A stretch of 64,000 nt of DNA from an uncultured Oscillospiraceae bacterium (GCA_910589145.1 CAJUSD010000003.1:111788-175787), one strand, 5' to 3'; shown: positions 15,356 through 25,205, counted from the stretch's first letter. The notes: a model not told the origin generated them from the letters alone. A program made the numbers and translations.

Positions 15356-18300
15356 TTACTTAGCCGCTCGTTTTTGTGCCGTTAATTTCTTCTGCATTTC
15401 CAAGGCTTTTTCCATTGCAGGGCTCAACTTCTTCTCTACATATCTTCCCTTTTTCACCAACGCATCCTGCTGCCTTTTAAATTCTTCCGCTGCTTCCTCA
15501 AACCCTTCTTTTTCTGCTTCCTCCTGGGCTTCCTTCATACACAGCAGTGCATCTCTCAGCACCACTAAAGTTTGTTCTGCCTTATCAATACCCAAATGGA
15601 TACAGGATTTCTCAACCGATTCAGCGGCAACCTTTCCAGGAAATTTTGCAGACAATGCACCTATGCGGTTCATATCCAGGTTATGGGTATAAAAGGTAAG
15701 TTTTTCCTCCCCCTGGGTTATCTCGTAAATACCCATTTGTAAAGCCATATTGCGGATCAACACAACATCAATCAATCCCTTGACAGCTTTGGGCGGTTCA
15801 CCAAACCGGTCTATCAGTTCATCAGTGATATCCATTGCATCATTCTCGTTGCGAATCCCCGCAATTTTTTTATACACATCAATCCGGTTAGAAAGGCTGT
15901 CAATATAGGTTTCCGGGATATGTGCGCCAACCCGGATATCAATTAAACATTCTTCATCCATAGCGGTTGGCGGCCTTTCCCCTTTTTGTTCCTGCACTGC
16001 TTCAGAAAGCATTTTGACATACATGTCATATCCGACAGATTCCATATGTCCATGCTGCTGTGCCCCCAGAATATTACCCGCTCCCCGGATTTCAAGGTCT
16101 CTCATAGCAATGCGGAAACCGGAACCAAAGGAGGTAAATTCCCGAATAGCTGCAAGCCGTTTCGCAGAAATTTCAGTAATTTCTTTTCCCTGCTGGAAAG
16201 TGAGGTAAGCAAAAGCCCTGCGGTTGCTTCTCCCCACCCTTCCCCTAAGCTGATATAGCTGAGACAGCCCCATATGGTCAGCGTTTTCAACAATAAGGGT
16301 ATTGCAGTTCGCCACATCAACTCCGGTTTCGATAATTGTGGTACAAACTAAAATGTCTATTTCATGATCCATCAGCATTTTCCAGGTGTTGGAAAGCTGT
16401 TCCTCTGTCATCCTCCCATGGGCAATTACAATTCTTGCATCTGGAACCAGAGCGGCAATCTGCCCCGCGCAGCGATCCAGGGTTGCGATATTATTATGAA
16501 GATAAAAAACCTGTCCTCCACGTCTTAGCTCCCGCTTAATGGCTTCCGACAAAATCCCCCAGTCATGCTCTAAAACATAGGTTTGAACCGGATGCCGGTT
16601 AGCAGGCGCTTCTTCGATAACGGACATATCTCTAACACCAGACATCGCCATATTCAGCGTCCTGGGTATCGGAGTGGCGGAAAGAGTAAGGACGTCAACG
16701 TTATGTTTCATTTCTTTCAGCTGTTCTTTGTGCGCTACGCCGAAACGCTGTTCCTCGTCAATGACCACCAGGCCCAGATCTTTAAATTCAACATCCTTTT
16801 GAAGCAGCCGATGCGTTCCAATAATGATTTCAATTTCGCCCCTTGCCAGTTCCCGGAGAATCTGCTTTTGTTGTTTGGCGGTGCGGTAGCGGGAAAGTAT
16901 CTCCACCTTGACTGGAAAATTTTCTAAACGGCTTCGGAACGTATTGTAGTGCTGCCAGGCTAGGATTGTGGTGGGAACCAGAACAGCAACCTGCTTGGAG
17001 TCCATTACTGCCTTGAATACTGCCCTGAGTGCAACTTCAGTTTTGCCAAAACCCACATCCCCGCATAGGAGGCGTTCCATGGGGCGAACCTGTTCCATGT
17101 CAGCTTTGATTTCGTCAATACAGCGAAGCTGGTCGTCAGTTTCCTCATAGGGAAACCGTTCTTCAAATTCTTTCTGCCATTCAGTGTCCGATGAAAAGGC
17201 AAACCCTTTTTCCTGGGCGCGTTTGGCATAAAGGGCAATCAGTTCTTTTGCCATATCTTTTACAGCGGAACGAACACGCTGTTTGGTTTTATTCCATTCA
17301 ACCGAGTTCAGCTTGTTTAATTTCAGGCTGCCGTTTTCCTTAGGGCCAATATACCGGGAAACCAGGTCTAATTGAGTGACAGGGACAAAAAGCGTATCGC
17401 TTCCAGCATATTTGATTTTAATATAATCCTTGGTAACGCCCTGCATCTCCTGCTTGACAATCCCCTGGAAAATTCCGATCCCATGGGACATATGGACTAC
17501 CGGGTCGCCAAAATTCAAATCAGAAAGGCTGCGTATCTGTTCGCCCGGCTTGTGTTTGACACGACGTTTTCGTGTTGTCCCGGCAGCGCGGCTATAACTG
17601 AAAATAACAGTTTTGTTTTCAGGGTATTCCAGGCCAGCCCCAAGAATCCCTTCCATCAGGTACACCCTGCCCGGAACAGGGGCTTTTAGTAATTCCACAT
17701 AATCGGCCTTAATACCCTGTTCCCGAAGGTCGTGGGCAATAGATGCAGCAAAACGCCCTGTCCCCGCCATAACAAGGCAAGTATAATTCTGGTTCAGATA
17801 ACTGCTTAATTCCTCTTTTAACAGCTCAAACTCACCAGACCAAGCCGATAGTTGAAGGCACTGGATTTCTACCAGTTCCCGCAAAGGGATTTCCTCCAGC
17901 GTCCTCCCGAATGTATCCAGAAGCAGGGTTGGATGATGGGATGCAGTTTCTGCCAGATCAACAAATTCCTTATTAAAGGCATCGCACCCCCGAAAAAGCA
18001 CTCCTTCTTCAAACAGTGCTTTAATGTCCTCCTGAATCTGCCAGTTGGCATTCCGAAGATTTTCCCGAATATTTGCACTTTCACTGATAACCAGGATTCG
18101 GGAGCTTTGACTGTCCTTTGAAGGACACTGCAGATAGTCTAAAAGGGTTGCAGGCTGTGGATACAGCAGCGGCAGATATCGGTCCATGGATTCCAGGGTC
18201 AGTCCGCTTTCTATCCTCTGTATGTCATGGTCAATATTTTCCCGGATTTTGGCGGCGGTTTTTCCGCGAATATTTTTGCGGGTTCTGCGCAGCAAATCCA

Positions 18301-19024
18301 AAAAGGATGCTTCGCTCTCAAAAAGGGCTTCCCTAGCCGGAGTAATCCATACTTCATCCAAATTGTCAACACGGCGCTGCGTGTCTACCAGGAAAGAGCT
18401 GATGGAATCTATTTCTTCATCCCAGAACTCTATTCGTATAGGGGAATCTGCCTGAGGCGGAAATACGTCTAAAATTCCTCCCCTTTGGGAAAACTGGCAT
18501 ACCCCTTCCACCCGCTCCGCCCGTTCATAACCGGAAAAAGACAGAAACTCCAAAAGGCTTTGCATATCCTGTTTTTCTCCCGGCTGAAGCCGTAAAGTAG
18601 CCTGGCGAAGTTTTTCAACTGGAATGGTATATTGAAGGGCGGCCTGTGCTGAAGCTACTACAATAGGACGTTCCCCCTGAACAATTCCCTCTAAAACTTT
18701 TAGCCGTGCGTGTTCGTATTCGCGGGATACCCCATCCATCTGCCGAAAGGTAAAATCCCGGTAAGGATACAATGCCGCCGTTTCCTGCCCGATAAAGCCA
18801 TTAATATCCTCTGTCATGCGGTTTGCAGAAGGTTCGTCGTTTGTAATAATGATTATCCCTCTGCCGATGTCATGCCACAGCGCCGCAGCCATATGGCTTT
18901 TATGAATTACATTCAAACCCGTCGCCAAAATAGGATAACGACCGGATTGCAGTGCAGAATAAAGTTTTTCATAGCCATCCAGCCCATTGAGAAGGGTTCG
19001 AAACAGCTCAAGTTGGTTTTCCAT
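15356..19024 (-). CDS. mfd: Transcription-repair coupling factor Mfd
   Basis: A 1222-residue helicase of full family length. In order: UvrB-like N-terminal modules, the RNA polymerase-interacting CarD-like domain (FGDPVVHMSHGIGIFQGIV), the RecG-type motor with Walker A LLCGDVGFGKTEVALRA, DEEQ box VVIDEEQRFGV and motif III LSATPIPRTLNMA, and the C-terminal TRCF domain (RVGAHIPETYIDSLSNRIDVY). It removes RNA polymerase stalled at lesions and recruits UvrA. ATG 19024 fits the family; a GTG at 19039 directly abuts AAGGA, so the exact start is uncertain. It follows pth by 69 bases in a conserved glmU-pth-mfd run. Confidence 0.98.
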   Translation of the reverse strand: MENQLELFRTLLNGLDGYEKLYSALQSGRYPILATGLNVIHKSHMAAALWHDIGRGIIIITNDEPSANRMTEDINGFIGQETAALYPYRDFTFRQMDGVSREYEHARLKVLEGIVQGERPIVVASAQAALQYTIPVEKLRQATLRLQPGEKQDMQSLLEFLSFSGYERAERVEGVCQFSQRGGILDVFPPQADSPIRIEFWDEEIDSISSFLVDTQRRVDNLDEVWITPAREALFESEASFLDLLRRTRKNIRGKTAAKIRENIDHDIQRIESGLTLESMDRYLPLLYPQPATLLDYLQCPSKDSQSSRILVISESANIRENLRNANWQIQEDIKALFEEGVLFRGCDAFNKEFVDLAETASHHPTLLLDTFGRTLEEIPLRELVEIQCLQLSAWSGEFELLKEELSSYLNQNYTCLVMAGTGRFAASIAHDLREQGIKADYVELLKAPVPGRVYLMEGILGAGLEYPENKTVIFSYSRAAGTTRKRRVKHKPGEQIRSLSDLNFGDPVVHMSHGIGIFQGIVKQEMQGVTKDYIKIKYAGSDTLFVPVTQLDLVSRYIGPKENGSLKLNKLNSVEWNKTKQRVRSAVKDMAKELIALYAKRAQEKGFAFSSDTEWQKEFEERFPYEETDDQLRCIDEIKADMEQVRPMERLLCGDVGFGKTEVALRAVFKAVMDSKQVAVLVPTTILAWQHYNTFRSRLENFPVKVEILSRYRTAKQQKQILRELARGEIEIIIGTHRLLQKDVEFKDLGLVVIDEEQRFGVAHKEQLKEMKHNVDVLTLSATPIPRTLNMAMSGVRDMSVIEEAPANRHPVQTYVLEHDWGILSEAIKRELRRGGQVFYLHNNIATLDRCAGQIAALVPDARIVIAHGRMTEEQLSNTWKMLMDHEIDILVCTTIIETGVDVANCNTLIVENADHMGLSQLYQLRGRVGRSNRRAFAYLTFQQGKEITEISAKRLAAIREFTSFGSGFRIAMRDLEIRGAGNILGAQQHGHMESVGYDMYVKMLSEAVQEQKGERPPTAMDEECLIDIRVGAHIPETYIDSLSNRIDVYKKIAGIRNENDAMDITDELIDRFGEPPKAVKGLIDVVLIRNMALQMGIYEITQGEEKLTFYTHNLDMNRIGALSAKFPGKVAAESVEKSCIHLGIDKAEQTLVVLRDALLCMKEAQEEAEKEGFEEAAEEFKRQQDALVKKGRYVEKKLSPAMEKALEMQKKLTAQKRAAK

Positions 19025-19093
19025 CGTTACCTGTATCACTCCTTGCAGAAAGTACGGCTGAACAAGGCCGCCATCATATGATTATCTGCCGGT

Positions 19094-19720
19094 TTATTTT
19101 TCATTAAACTGGTTCATTGCCTGGTCAATTTTTCCTTGTATAATATACTCTATTGCCTGGGCTGCTTTTGGGAAAACTTCCGCCAAAGCTTTCTGTTCCT
19201 CTGTTGTAAAGCGGCTGAGAACCCAGGCTGCCAAATCATATTCAGGATTTGGCTTTTGTCCAACTCCAATACGGATTCGCGGAAAATGATCGCTGCCTGA
19301 CAAGTAAATAATATTTTTCAGTCCGTTGTGCCCACCGTCAGAACCTTTCCTCCGTATGCGGAGCCTGCCGGGATTCAGGGAAATTTCATCGGACAGGACA
19401 ATTACCTTTTCCCAAGGGATTTTATAAAAAGAGGCTGCTTCGGTAATGGATTGTCCAGAAAGGTTCATAAAAGTAGAAGGCTTTAAAAAAAGGACTCTCT
19501 TTCCAGCAACCATACAGTCCCCGCAAAGCGCCTTGAATTTTAGCCGGTCAACCGAAAAGCCCCATTCTTTTGCCATAAAGTCAACTGCCATAAAGCCAGC
19601 ATTGTGACGGGTATTTTCATATTCCTTTCCAGGGTTTCCCAAACCAGCTACAATAAATTCGACTGGACCGGACGGGGAATAAAAAGTGGATTTGCGCCCA
19701 AACACATTTCTCATCTCCAT
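19094..19720 (-). CDS. pth: Peptidyl-tRNA hydrolase
   Basis: About 208 residues, with the family signatures IVAGLGNPGKEYENTRHNAGF (Asn and catalytic His), KPSTFMNLSG and LSDEISLNPGRLRIRRKGSDGGHNGLK, including the catalytic Asp. It frees peptidyl-tRNAs released from stalled ribosomes in the cytosol. ATG 19720 is preferred over the GTG at 19753, which has no ribosome site. A short N-terminal extension of ~18 residues (VFGRKSTFYSPSGP) before the core is usual in relatives. Located between glmU and mfd on the same strand; the prs gene that often sits between glmU and pth is absent. Confidence 0.97.
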   Translation of the reverse strand: MEMRNVFGRKSTFYSPSGPVEFIVAGLGNPGKEYENTRHNAGFMAVDFMAKEWGFSVDRLKFKALCGDCMVAGKRVLFLKPSTFMNLSGQSITEAASFYKIPWEKVIVLSDEISLNPGRLRIRRKGSDGGHNGLKNIIYLSGSDHFPRIRIGVGQKPNPEYDLAAWVLSRFTTEEQKALAEVFPKAAQAIEYIIQGKIDQAMNQFNEK

Positions 19721-19831
19721 ATTTTTCCAATTATAAAACAGAGATAGGCGCACCAGCCAAACCAGCAGACAGAGATTCCCTTTATCTATCTGCTATGTTC
19801 AACCGCTGCGCATCTCATCGCTTATTTTCCG

Positions 19832-21214
19832 TTATTTCATTTTAATTTTTCCCTTTGACCATTCAGGTTTATTATACTGTTCTCCGCGCTCAATCGCCAA
19901 AGCATTATCAGGAACATCCTGGGTAATCGTAGAACCAGCGGCAGTAAAGCCGAAATCTCCTACCTTAACAGGGGCAACCAAATTAGTATTACATCCAATA
20001 AAGGCATGATCCCCGATCACTGTACGATGCTTATTCATACCATCATAATTAACGGTAACACATCCACATCCAAAATTGACTGCTTCCCCTACATCACTGT
20101 CGCCGACATAGGTCAAGTGGGAAACAGCGGTTCGGGCGCCAATATTGGAATTTTTCACTTCCGTAAAGTTGCCCAGATGGACACTGCTCCCGATATGGCT
20201 GCCAGGACGGATATGCGCAAAAGGCCCCATAGAAACGTTTTCCTCCAAAATGGAATCCTCTATCTGGGAAGCGTTTATGGTGCAGCCATCCCCGATAGAA
20301 CTGTTCTCTATCACAGTATTGGGGCCAAGGGTGCAGCCTGTTCCAATGACTGTCTTCCCTTTCAAAATTGTTCCAGGATAAATCGCAGTTCCAGCACCAA
20401 TAACCGTTTCCGCCCCAATCAGTACACCGTCAGAAGAAAGAACCTCCACACCATTAGCCATGTGCTTTTCCAAAATCCGGCGGGCGGCAATCTGGTTAAG
20501 CTTCAACAGATCAGCGCGGCTGTTTGCGCCAAGAATTACATCGCTGTCCGGCGCAACATAGGCAAGAGCCTTTACATGGTCTCCTGATGCAAGCATGGCG
20601 CAATCTGTTAAATAATATTCTTTTTGGGCATTATCATTTTTCATGCGTGGAAAGGCAGATAAAAGCCACTCCACATCCGCCCACATTGCACCGAAAACTT
20701 CCCGGATGGTCTTCTGTTCTGCTGTTGCGTCCCGTTCCTCAACAATTTCCAGGAGATTGTACTGCTCATCCCGGACAATACGGCCATAGCCTTTGGGATT
20801 TTCCACCTGGGCAGCAATAACCGTCAGTTTTGCTCCTGATTTTAAATGTGCCTGCCGGGAATTTATAATGAGTTCTTCATTGATAAAAGGCGCGTCCCCA
20901 AACAGGATCATTACCTGCGCCCCTTTTGCCAGGGAACGGAGAAACCCTTCAGTCTGCATTGCTGCATGGCCTGTGCCAAGCCGTTCGTTCTGCCATACGG
21001 TTTGGGTTCCTTCCGGAAGCAGTGTTTGAAGTTCTTCACCGCCTTTTCCGCATACAACACAGATTTGGCCTGATTGGTATCCTGCTTTATTACATGCGTC
21101 CAGTACCCAGGATATCATTGGCTTGAATAAAACCTGGCATAACGCCTTGGGGTGGGCGGACTTCATCCGCTTTCCGTCTCCGGCGGCCAGAATAAGAATG
21201 GCTGTTTCTGACAT
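19832..21214 (-). CDS. glmU: Bifunctional GlmU (GlcNAc-1-P uridylyltransferase / GlcN-1-P acetyltransferase)
   Basis: A 460-residue, full-length GlmU. The N-terminal Rossmann domain has LILAAGDGKRMKSAHPKAL (family LAAGxGTRMxS..PK, with Lys in place of Thr), GTGHAAMQ and the GDAPF Asp. The C-terminal left-handed beta-helix is built from hexapeptide repeats (IGAETVIGAGTAIYPGT) and contains the acetyltransferase residues in RPGSHIG, VKNS and VNYDG. It makes UDP-GlcNAc for peptidoglycan. The ribosome site GGGGGA precedes ATG 21214. First gene of the glmU-pth-mfd run; a class A hairpin repeat lies 95 bases upstream. Confidence 0.97.
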   Translation of the reverse strand: MSETAILILAAGDGKRMKSAHPKALCQVLFKPMISWVLDACNKAGYQSGQICVVCGKGGEELQTLLPEGTQTVWQNERLGTGHAAMQTEGFLRSLAKGAQVMILFGDAPFINEELIINSRQAHLKSGAKLTVIAAQVENPKGYGRIVRDEQYNLLEIVEERDATAEQKTIREVFGAMWADVEWLLSAFPRMKNDNAQKEYYLTDCAMLASGDHVKALAYVAPDSDVILGANSRADLLKLNQIAARRILEKHMANGVEVLSSDGVLIGAETVIGAGTAIYPGTILKGKTVIGTGCTLGPNTVIENSSIGDGCTINASQIEDSILEENVSMGPFAHIRPGSHIGSSVHLGNFTEVKNSNIGARTAVSHLTYVGDSDVGEAVNFGCGCVTVNYDGMNKHRTVIGDHAFIGCNTNLVAPVKVGDFGFTAAGSTITQDVPDNALAIERGEQYNKPEWSKGKIKMK

Positions 21215-21309
21215 GATATTCCCCCTAATTTATCCCCATAAAACCCAATTTTTAAAAACACAGGCTGATAACAGTTTATGGGAAGATATAAACCAAAACA
21301 ATTCCATTT

Positions 21310-21472
21310 AGAACCTGGATTCATAGCCGGGGGACGCTGGAAGGACAAGGATTTTTCCTGCCAGACAAAGAGATTTTCCGCAGCAATCCTGACGGATTGC
21401 AAGGGAAGCCGAAGCAGTATGACAGGAAAAAGACCGGACAGACAGCGTTCAACGGTTGTGAATATAGGTTCT
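21310..21472 (-). repeat. Hairpin repeat class A, copy A2 (163 bp)
   Basis: Inverted copy of the element at 9549-9711, exactly the same length. Ends AGAACCTGGATTCATAGCCG and CGGTTGTGAATATAGGTTCT. The central loop stem is CAATCC-TGAC-GGATTG, where copy A1 has a different but still paired sequence: compensatory change. Confidence 0.9.
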
Positions 21473-21530
21473 CGGCCTATTATACCATCGTTTGCCTGAA
21501 AATGGCAAGGGAAAGTAAGTACTTTATATG

Positions 21531-21731
21531 GAAATCAATTTACAGAATCATTGCAAAAAAAGAAGCAGAAAACCCCCGGCGCGGGCGCGGGGCAAAGGTA
21601 AGCACAAACCAAACCCGTATCAAAAGCTTTGGCCGCTTTCCCGAAAGCGGCGGAGAAAAGGGATTTCGCGCCTTCCCTGAAAAACACCCCGGTGGGGTGT
21701 TTTTCAATATCAACCTCAAAATTGATTTTTC
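21531..21731 (-). repeat. Interspersed repeat class B, copy B2 (~201 bp)
   Basis: Ends GAAATCAATTT and AAATTGATTTTTC are inverted repeats. Contains the GAAAAACACCCC/GGGGTGTTTTTC hairpin and the CTTTGGCCGCTTTC block. Shorter than B1 because the GC-rich middle stems are missing. The leftward frame 21535-21825 across it is spurious. Confidence 0.85.
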
Positions 21732-21766
21732 TGCGTACTTTATGGCATCTAATAAAAGCGGAAGCC

Positions 21767-22756
21767 CTATTCTTCTTCCAAACGCTGTTTCTCTCTTTTA
21801 TGTATCCAAACCCCAACATAACCAATCAAATACAAGCCTGATACCAAAAGGATAATGGTATATTTTGATTTATTGTGTGATACATAGGTTTCTGCGGTAT
21901 ATTTGGGATCTACAGTGATATATTTGTTTGTTTCTTTAATGGAAAGCACCCGCCTCTGGGTTGTTTTCCCCTCTTTAATCCATTGGTTTCCCGTTGATTT
22001 TGTGGGGGCTTCTTCTTTCCATTGGTAGCCGCTTCCAACAGTTGTTTTGTAAGCAACCATATATACAGTTCTGGTTGTTTGGCGGCGGTTGTAGCGGTTT
22101 GTTGTATTTTTTACCTGAGTGGGATAAACAGAATGGGCTTTAAACGTATAAATTCCTTTATCCTCATAAGCCTCCGCAGGACGTTCTTTAAAGGTATAAT
22201 AAACTGACATTCCTATCAGCACAACTGACAGAAAACACAAAAACATTCCTGTATTTTTCAAAAGTATTTTAAACTGGGAAGGTCCTTTCTCTGTAACGCT
22301 TTTTTCAGATTTTTGCAGGACTGTGAGTTTTTTATCCTGTAAAATAGTTTCTTCAATGATCTGTCGGTCGCGTTTCTCGCCCCACCTGCGCGCAATATGG
22401 AGAATCGTCCAAACTGCCCCTATTAACATCCATATAAATGCAAACCCCCAAAAACGGAAAAACATTACCATAAATACGCCCATAAGGTTAGACAGCATTT
22501 CAGGGGATAACAGGAATATCCCCGCCCAACCTATCACTTCGCCTAACAGGTTCATAGAAAACCACAATGGTACGCGGCTCAATTGGAATCGTTTATGGAA
22601 CAAACTGCCCAATAGCAGGAATATCGCCCCGGTCAGAACAGGATTGATATAAAAGAGAAAAAAATTGCCGTACCCATCCAAAAGCAGAAGCCAGCCCAAT
22701 ATAAAGCAGGCGGCATTCAGCAGGGCTGCACCAACGACAGCGCAGAATTTTTTCAC
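21767..22756 (-). CDS. Multi-pass membrane protein with an inserted extracytoplasmic region (paralogue of next gene)
   Basis: A 329-residue protein starting with GTG 22756 (GGAGGG upstream). Four N-terminal membrane helices are followed by a cytosolic charged stretch, a fifth helix (MFLCFLSVVLIGMSVYYTF), a ~110-residue basic, Tyr/Thr-rich segment without Cys (YNRRQTTRTVYMVAYKTT, later ITVDPKYTAETYV), and a last helix. Residues 1-140 and the final helix plus tail (GLYLIGYVGVWIHKREKQRL) closely match the 22780-23376 gene, which lacks the insert. Tandem duplication is clear; function unknown. The two genes are 23 bases apart and probably co-transcribed. Confidence 0.8.
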   Translation of the reverse strand: MKKFCAVVGAALLNAACFILGWLLLLDGYGNFFLFYINPVLTGAIFLLLGSLFHKRFQLSRVPLWFSMNLLGEVIGWAGIFLLSPEMLSNLMGVFMVMFFRFWGFAFIWMLIGAVWTILHIARRWGEKRDRQIIEETILQDKKLTVLQKSEKSVTEKGPSQFKILLKNTGMFLCFLSVVLIGMSVYYTFKERPAEAYEDKGIYTFKAHSVYPTQVKNTTNRYNRRQTTRTVYMVAYKTTVGSGYQWKEEAPTKSTGNQWIKEGKTTQRRVLSIKETNKYITVDPKYTAETYVSHNKSKYTIILLVSGLYLIGYVGVWIHKREKQRLEEE

Positions 22757-22779
22757 GCTGATTCCCTCCGTTTATAATG

Positions 22780-23376
22780 TTATTCTACTTTTAGCCGCTG
22801 CTTTTCCATTTGATATAAGCGAAAGAAAACATATCCTATCAAATAAAGCCCTGAAATGAAAAGTATAAGGGCTCCCTTATAGTCCCCATTGGGCTTTCCC
22901 TGTAAAATATAGGAATGCCCCATCATCAAAACTGACAGACAGCAGAAGGCCATCCCTGTGCCTTTTAAAAGTAATTCAGCACAGTTTATACCCTGCTGCT
23001 TCAGTCTGCGGGAAAGAACCGAAACGCCCCATATAACTCCCCAGACAATCGCAAATATAATGAACCGAAGGAAAATAATATAGAATAAATCAAAAAAATT
23101 ATGCAGCAGCGGGGGAGCCTCCTCAGTCATAAAGGAAAGCCCTGTCCATCCCAAATATTCGCCCATAAAGTTCATAGTAATCCATAAACCTGTCCGGTTC
23201 AGCCGAAGGAATTTGTAAAAGAGATTCCCAAATAAAAGAAATACTGACGCAGACAGTACAGGGGCAATATAAAACAAAAATGTACTACTGCAGCCATTCA
23301 AAATCAGATGCCATCCGAACACAAAGCAGGCTGCATTGAACAGTGTACAAAAAACCAAAGCGCAAAATCTTTTCAT
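22780..23376 (-). CDS. Multi-pass membrane protein, short paralogue
   Basis: A 198-residue protein with about six helices: KRFCALVFCTLFNAACFVFGW, FLFYIAPVLSASVFLLFGNLF, WITMNFMGEYLGWTGL, then helices around VIWG and GMAFCCLSVLMMG, and a last one in GLYLIGYVFFRLYQMEKQRL. It aligns end to end with the neighbouring gene except for that protein's ~110-residue insert. ATG 23376 is chosen for GGAGG 8 bases upstream; the ATG at 23391 lies within that site. No recognised family; both copies keep a Met-Asn-x-x-Gly-Glu motif in the third helix (MNLLGE, MNFMGE). Confidence 0.8.
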   Translation of the reverse strand: MKRFCALVFCTLFNAACFVFGWHLILNGCSSTFLFYIAPVLSASVFLLFGNLFYKFLRLNRTGLWITMNFMGEYLGWTGLSFMTEEAPPLLHNFFDLFYIIFLRFIIFAIVWGVIWGVSVLSRRLKQQGINCAELLLKGTGMAFCCLSVLMMGHSYILQGKPNGDYKGALILFISGLYLIGYVFFRLYQMEKQRLKVE

Positions 23377-23517
23377 ATTGATTCCCTCCATTCAAGATAT
23401 ATTGTCTTACTAACATTGTAGCAAATGGAAGGCAGTTTGACAAGTATAATAAGAGATGGATTATCAATTCTCTGATTGTTTCAGCAGCAAATGGGATTGT
23501 TCTGTCCAATATATCTC

Positions 23518-23955
23518 CTATAATAAATGGTATAACAGTACAGACTCTATTTCAGTAAATCCATTTTTTAAATAAAATCTATGGGAGGGAAACCCTCTTT
23601 GCGTCCCCAAAAGGACTGAATCACAGCCCATTTTTAAGGCTTCCTCAAAAATACCCTTCAAAAAAAGCGTCCCATAACCCTTTCTTTGGTGTTCGGCTGA
23701 AATGCAAAAGTCCTCAACCCTAAAATATGGCGCATCTATACCAGGAACCACCAAAACAAGGGCAAGCCCGATAATCCCCCCATTTACCGCCGCTGCAAAG
23801 CATCCCATGGAGTCAGAACTGCAAAAGCCAGATAAATAGGATTTAATTTTGTCTTTATCATATGTTTCATTCCATGGGTCTGTGCTATAGGCGGACAAAT
23901 ATACTTTGACGCATTGCGGCAAATCCTTTTCGCCAGGTTTTATTAATTGTAACAT
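23518..23955 (-). CDS. GNAT family N-acetyltransferase
   Basis: A compact 145-residue GNAT. Core strands and the acetyl-CoA loop are visible in VEDFCISAEHQRKGYGTLFLKGIFEEA (Q/RxxGxG/A in QRKGYG) and the final HRFYLKNGFTEIES. The N-terminal DPWNETYDKDKIKSYL matches a family common in Firmicutes. The acceptor is unknown. The ribosome site AGGAGGAAAG precedes ATG 23955. It lies on the same strand as the M20 hydrolase gene, separated by a terminator hairpin at 23978-24005, so it may be read through from that operon. Confidence 0.9.
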   Translation of the reverse strand: MLQLIKPGEKDLPQCVKVYLSAYSTDPWNETYDKDKIKSYLSGFCSSDSMGCFAAAVNGGIIGLALVLVVPGIDAPYFRVEDFCISAEHQRKGYGTLFLKGIFEEALKMGCDSVLLGTQRGFPSHRFYLKNGFTEIESVLLYHLL

Positions 23956-23977
23956 ATCACTTTCCTCCTATAATAAA

Positions 23978-24005
23978 TGGAGCGCCTTTCTGCAAAGGTG
24001 CTCCA
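23978..24005 (-). terminator. Terminator after the M20 hydrolase gene
   Basis: TGGAGCACCTTT/AAAGGCGCTCCA (12-bp stem, one G-T pair) followed leftward by TTTATTATA. Confidence 0.65.
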
Positions 24006-24023
24006 TCCTTCAACATCGGTCTT

Positions 24024-25205
24024 TTATTTGTTCTGCATTGCCGCTTTAAACTCGTCCTTGATTTTTTGCAGCTGCTCCGGTTCGGTCACAAGCTGATAAG
24101 CAGTCATTGCAAAAGCCCGGACATTTAAAATCATCTGCTGGTTCGCATAATCGGTCAAAGTACAAGCTGCAAAATCTCTGGTATGCCCTGGAACTTTCCC
24201 ATGATCGCTGATAGAGAAATAAGGCTGAATCATTGGGCATTTCTGGCTAACGTTGCCAGCGTCTGACGATCCCTTGGAAGGCTTGGCAGGGCCTACCTCT
24301 GGTACTCCTGCCTGAATTAAATTATCTGTAAACAAGTCAGAAAGGGTTTCATTGGTAATCATATTGTCATAGCACGCCTCAAAGTTGGTAATTTTCACTT
24401 TAGCGCCGTTTGACATGGCGGCAGCTTCTGCACAAGCTTCCACCTGTTCTACCAACTTCTCCAAATAGCTTTTCTTATCTGCCCGAACATAGAACTCAGC
24501 CATAGTATAATCTGGTACAACATTGGCAGCTTCCCCGCCGTTTTTAATGACTCCGTGGACTCTGGCATCAGGCTGGAAATGCTCCCTTAATGCACTGATA
24601 TTATTGAAAAGGGAAATACAGGCATGAAGGGCGTTGATTCCTTCTTCGGGGCAGGCAGCAGCATGGGCTGTTTTCCCGAAAAATTCAAACCGCAGCGGGA
24701 CAATCCCCAGAGAAGGCCCGCTCCTGTAATAGCAGTCGCTGGGATGGGTCATCAGGGCTGCGTCTACTTGGTCAAACGCTCCTCTGTCGGCAAGTGCAGC
24801 CTTGCTTCCATCGGTTTCCTCAGCAGGGGTTCCATATACTTCAACAGTTCCGCCGATGTCCTTTAAAATCTCTGCAGCCACAATACCAGCTCCTACGCTG
24901 GTAGTTCCAAGGATATTATGCCCGCAGCCATGCCCAATTCCCGGCAAGGCGTCATATTCTGCTAAAAAGGCAATGGTTGGGCCAGGATTTGCAGATTTTC
25001 TGACTGCTTTAAATGCAGTTCCAATTCCCATAAACCCTTTTTCAACAGAAAAACCATATTTCTCCAAAAGAGTACAATGCTGGCTGCTTGCAAAGACTTC
25101 TTCTTTCCCCAGTTCGGGGTGCTCAAAAATGGCCTTGCTGACAGCGATAAGTTCCGGCTTCAGGGCGTCGGCCTTTTTTTGGATGGATGAAAAGACTTCA
25201 GACAT
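24024..25205 (-). CDS. M20 family metallo-amidohydrolase (AbgB/N-acyl amino acid hydrolase type)
   Basis: A 393-residue cytosolic M20 enzyme. Metal-site sequences include IAFLAEYDALPGIGHGCGHN, the EE pair in YGTPAEETDG, and a later His in the dimerisation/lid part (SDHGKVPGHTRDFA). The AEYDALPGIGHGCGHN form is typical of AbgB-like p-aminobenzoyl-glutamate and N-acyl amino acid amidohydrolases rather than of tripeptidases. It is downstream of a YfcC-type permease and behind the same lysine riboswitch, with an internal hairpin terminator between. This suggests cleavage of an imported amide that releases lysine or a lysine-like product. That substrate is inference. Confidence 0.92.
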   Translation of the reverse strand: MSEVFSSIQKKADALKPELIAVSKAIFEHPELGKEEVFASSQHCTLLEKYGFSVEKGFMGIGTAFKAVRKSANPGPTIAFLAEYDALPGIGHGCGHNILGTTSVGAGIVAAEILKDIGGTVEVYGTPAEETDGSKAALADRGAFDQVDAALMTHPSDCYYRSGPSLGIVPLRFEFFGKTAHAAACPEEGINALHACISLFNNISALREHFQPDARVHGVIKNGGEAANVVPDYTMAEFYVRADKKSYLEKLVEQVEACAEAAAMSNGAKVKITNFEACYDNMITNETLSDLFTDNLIQAGVPEVGPAKPSKGSSDAGNVSQKCPMIQPYFSISDHGKVPGHTRDFAACTLTDYANQQMILNVRAFAMTAYQLVTEPEQLQKIKDEFKAAMQNK

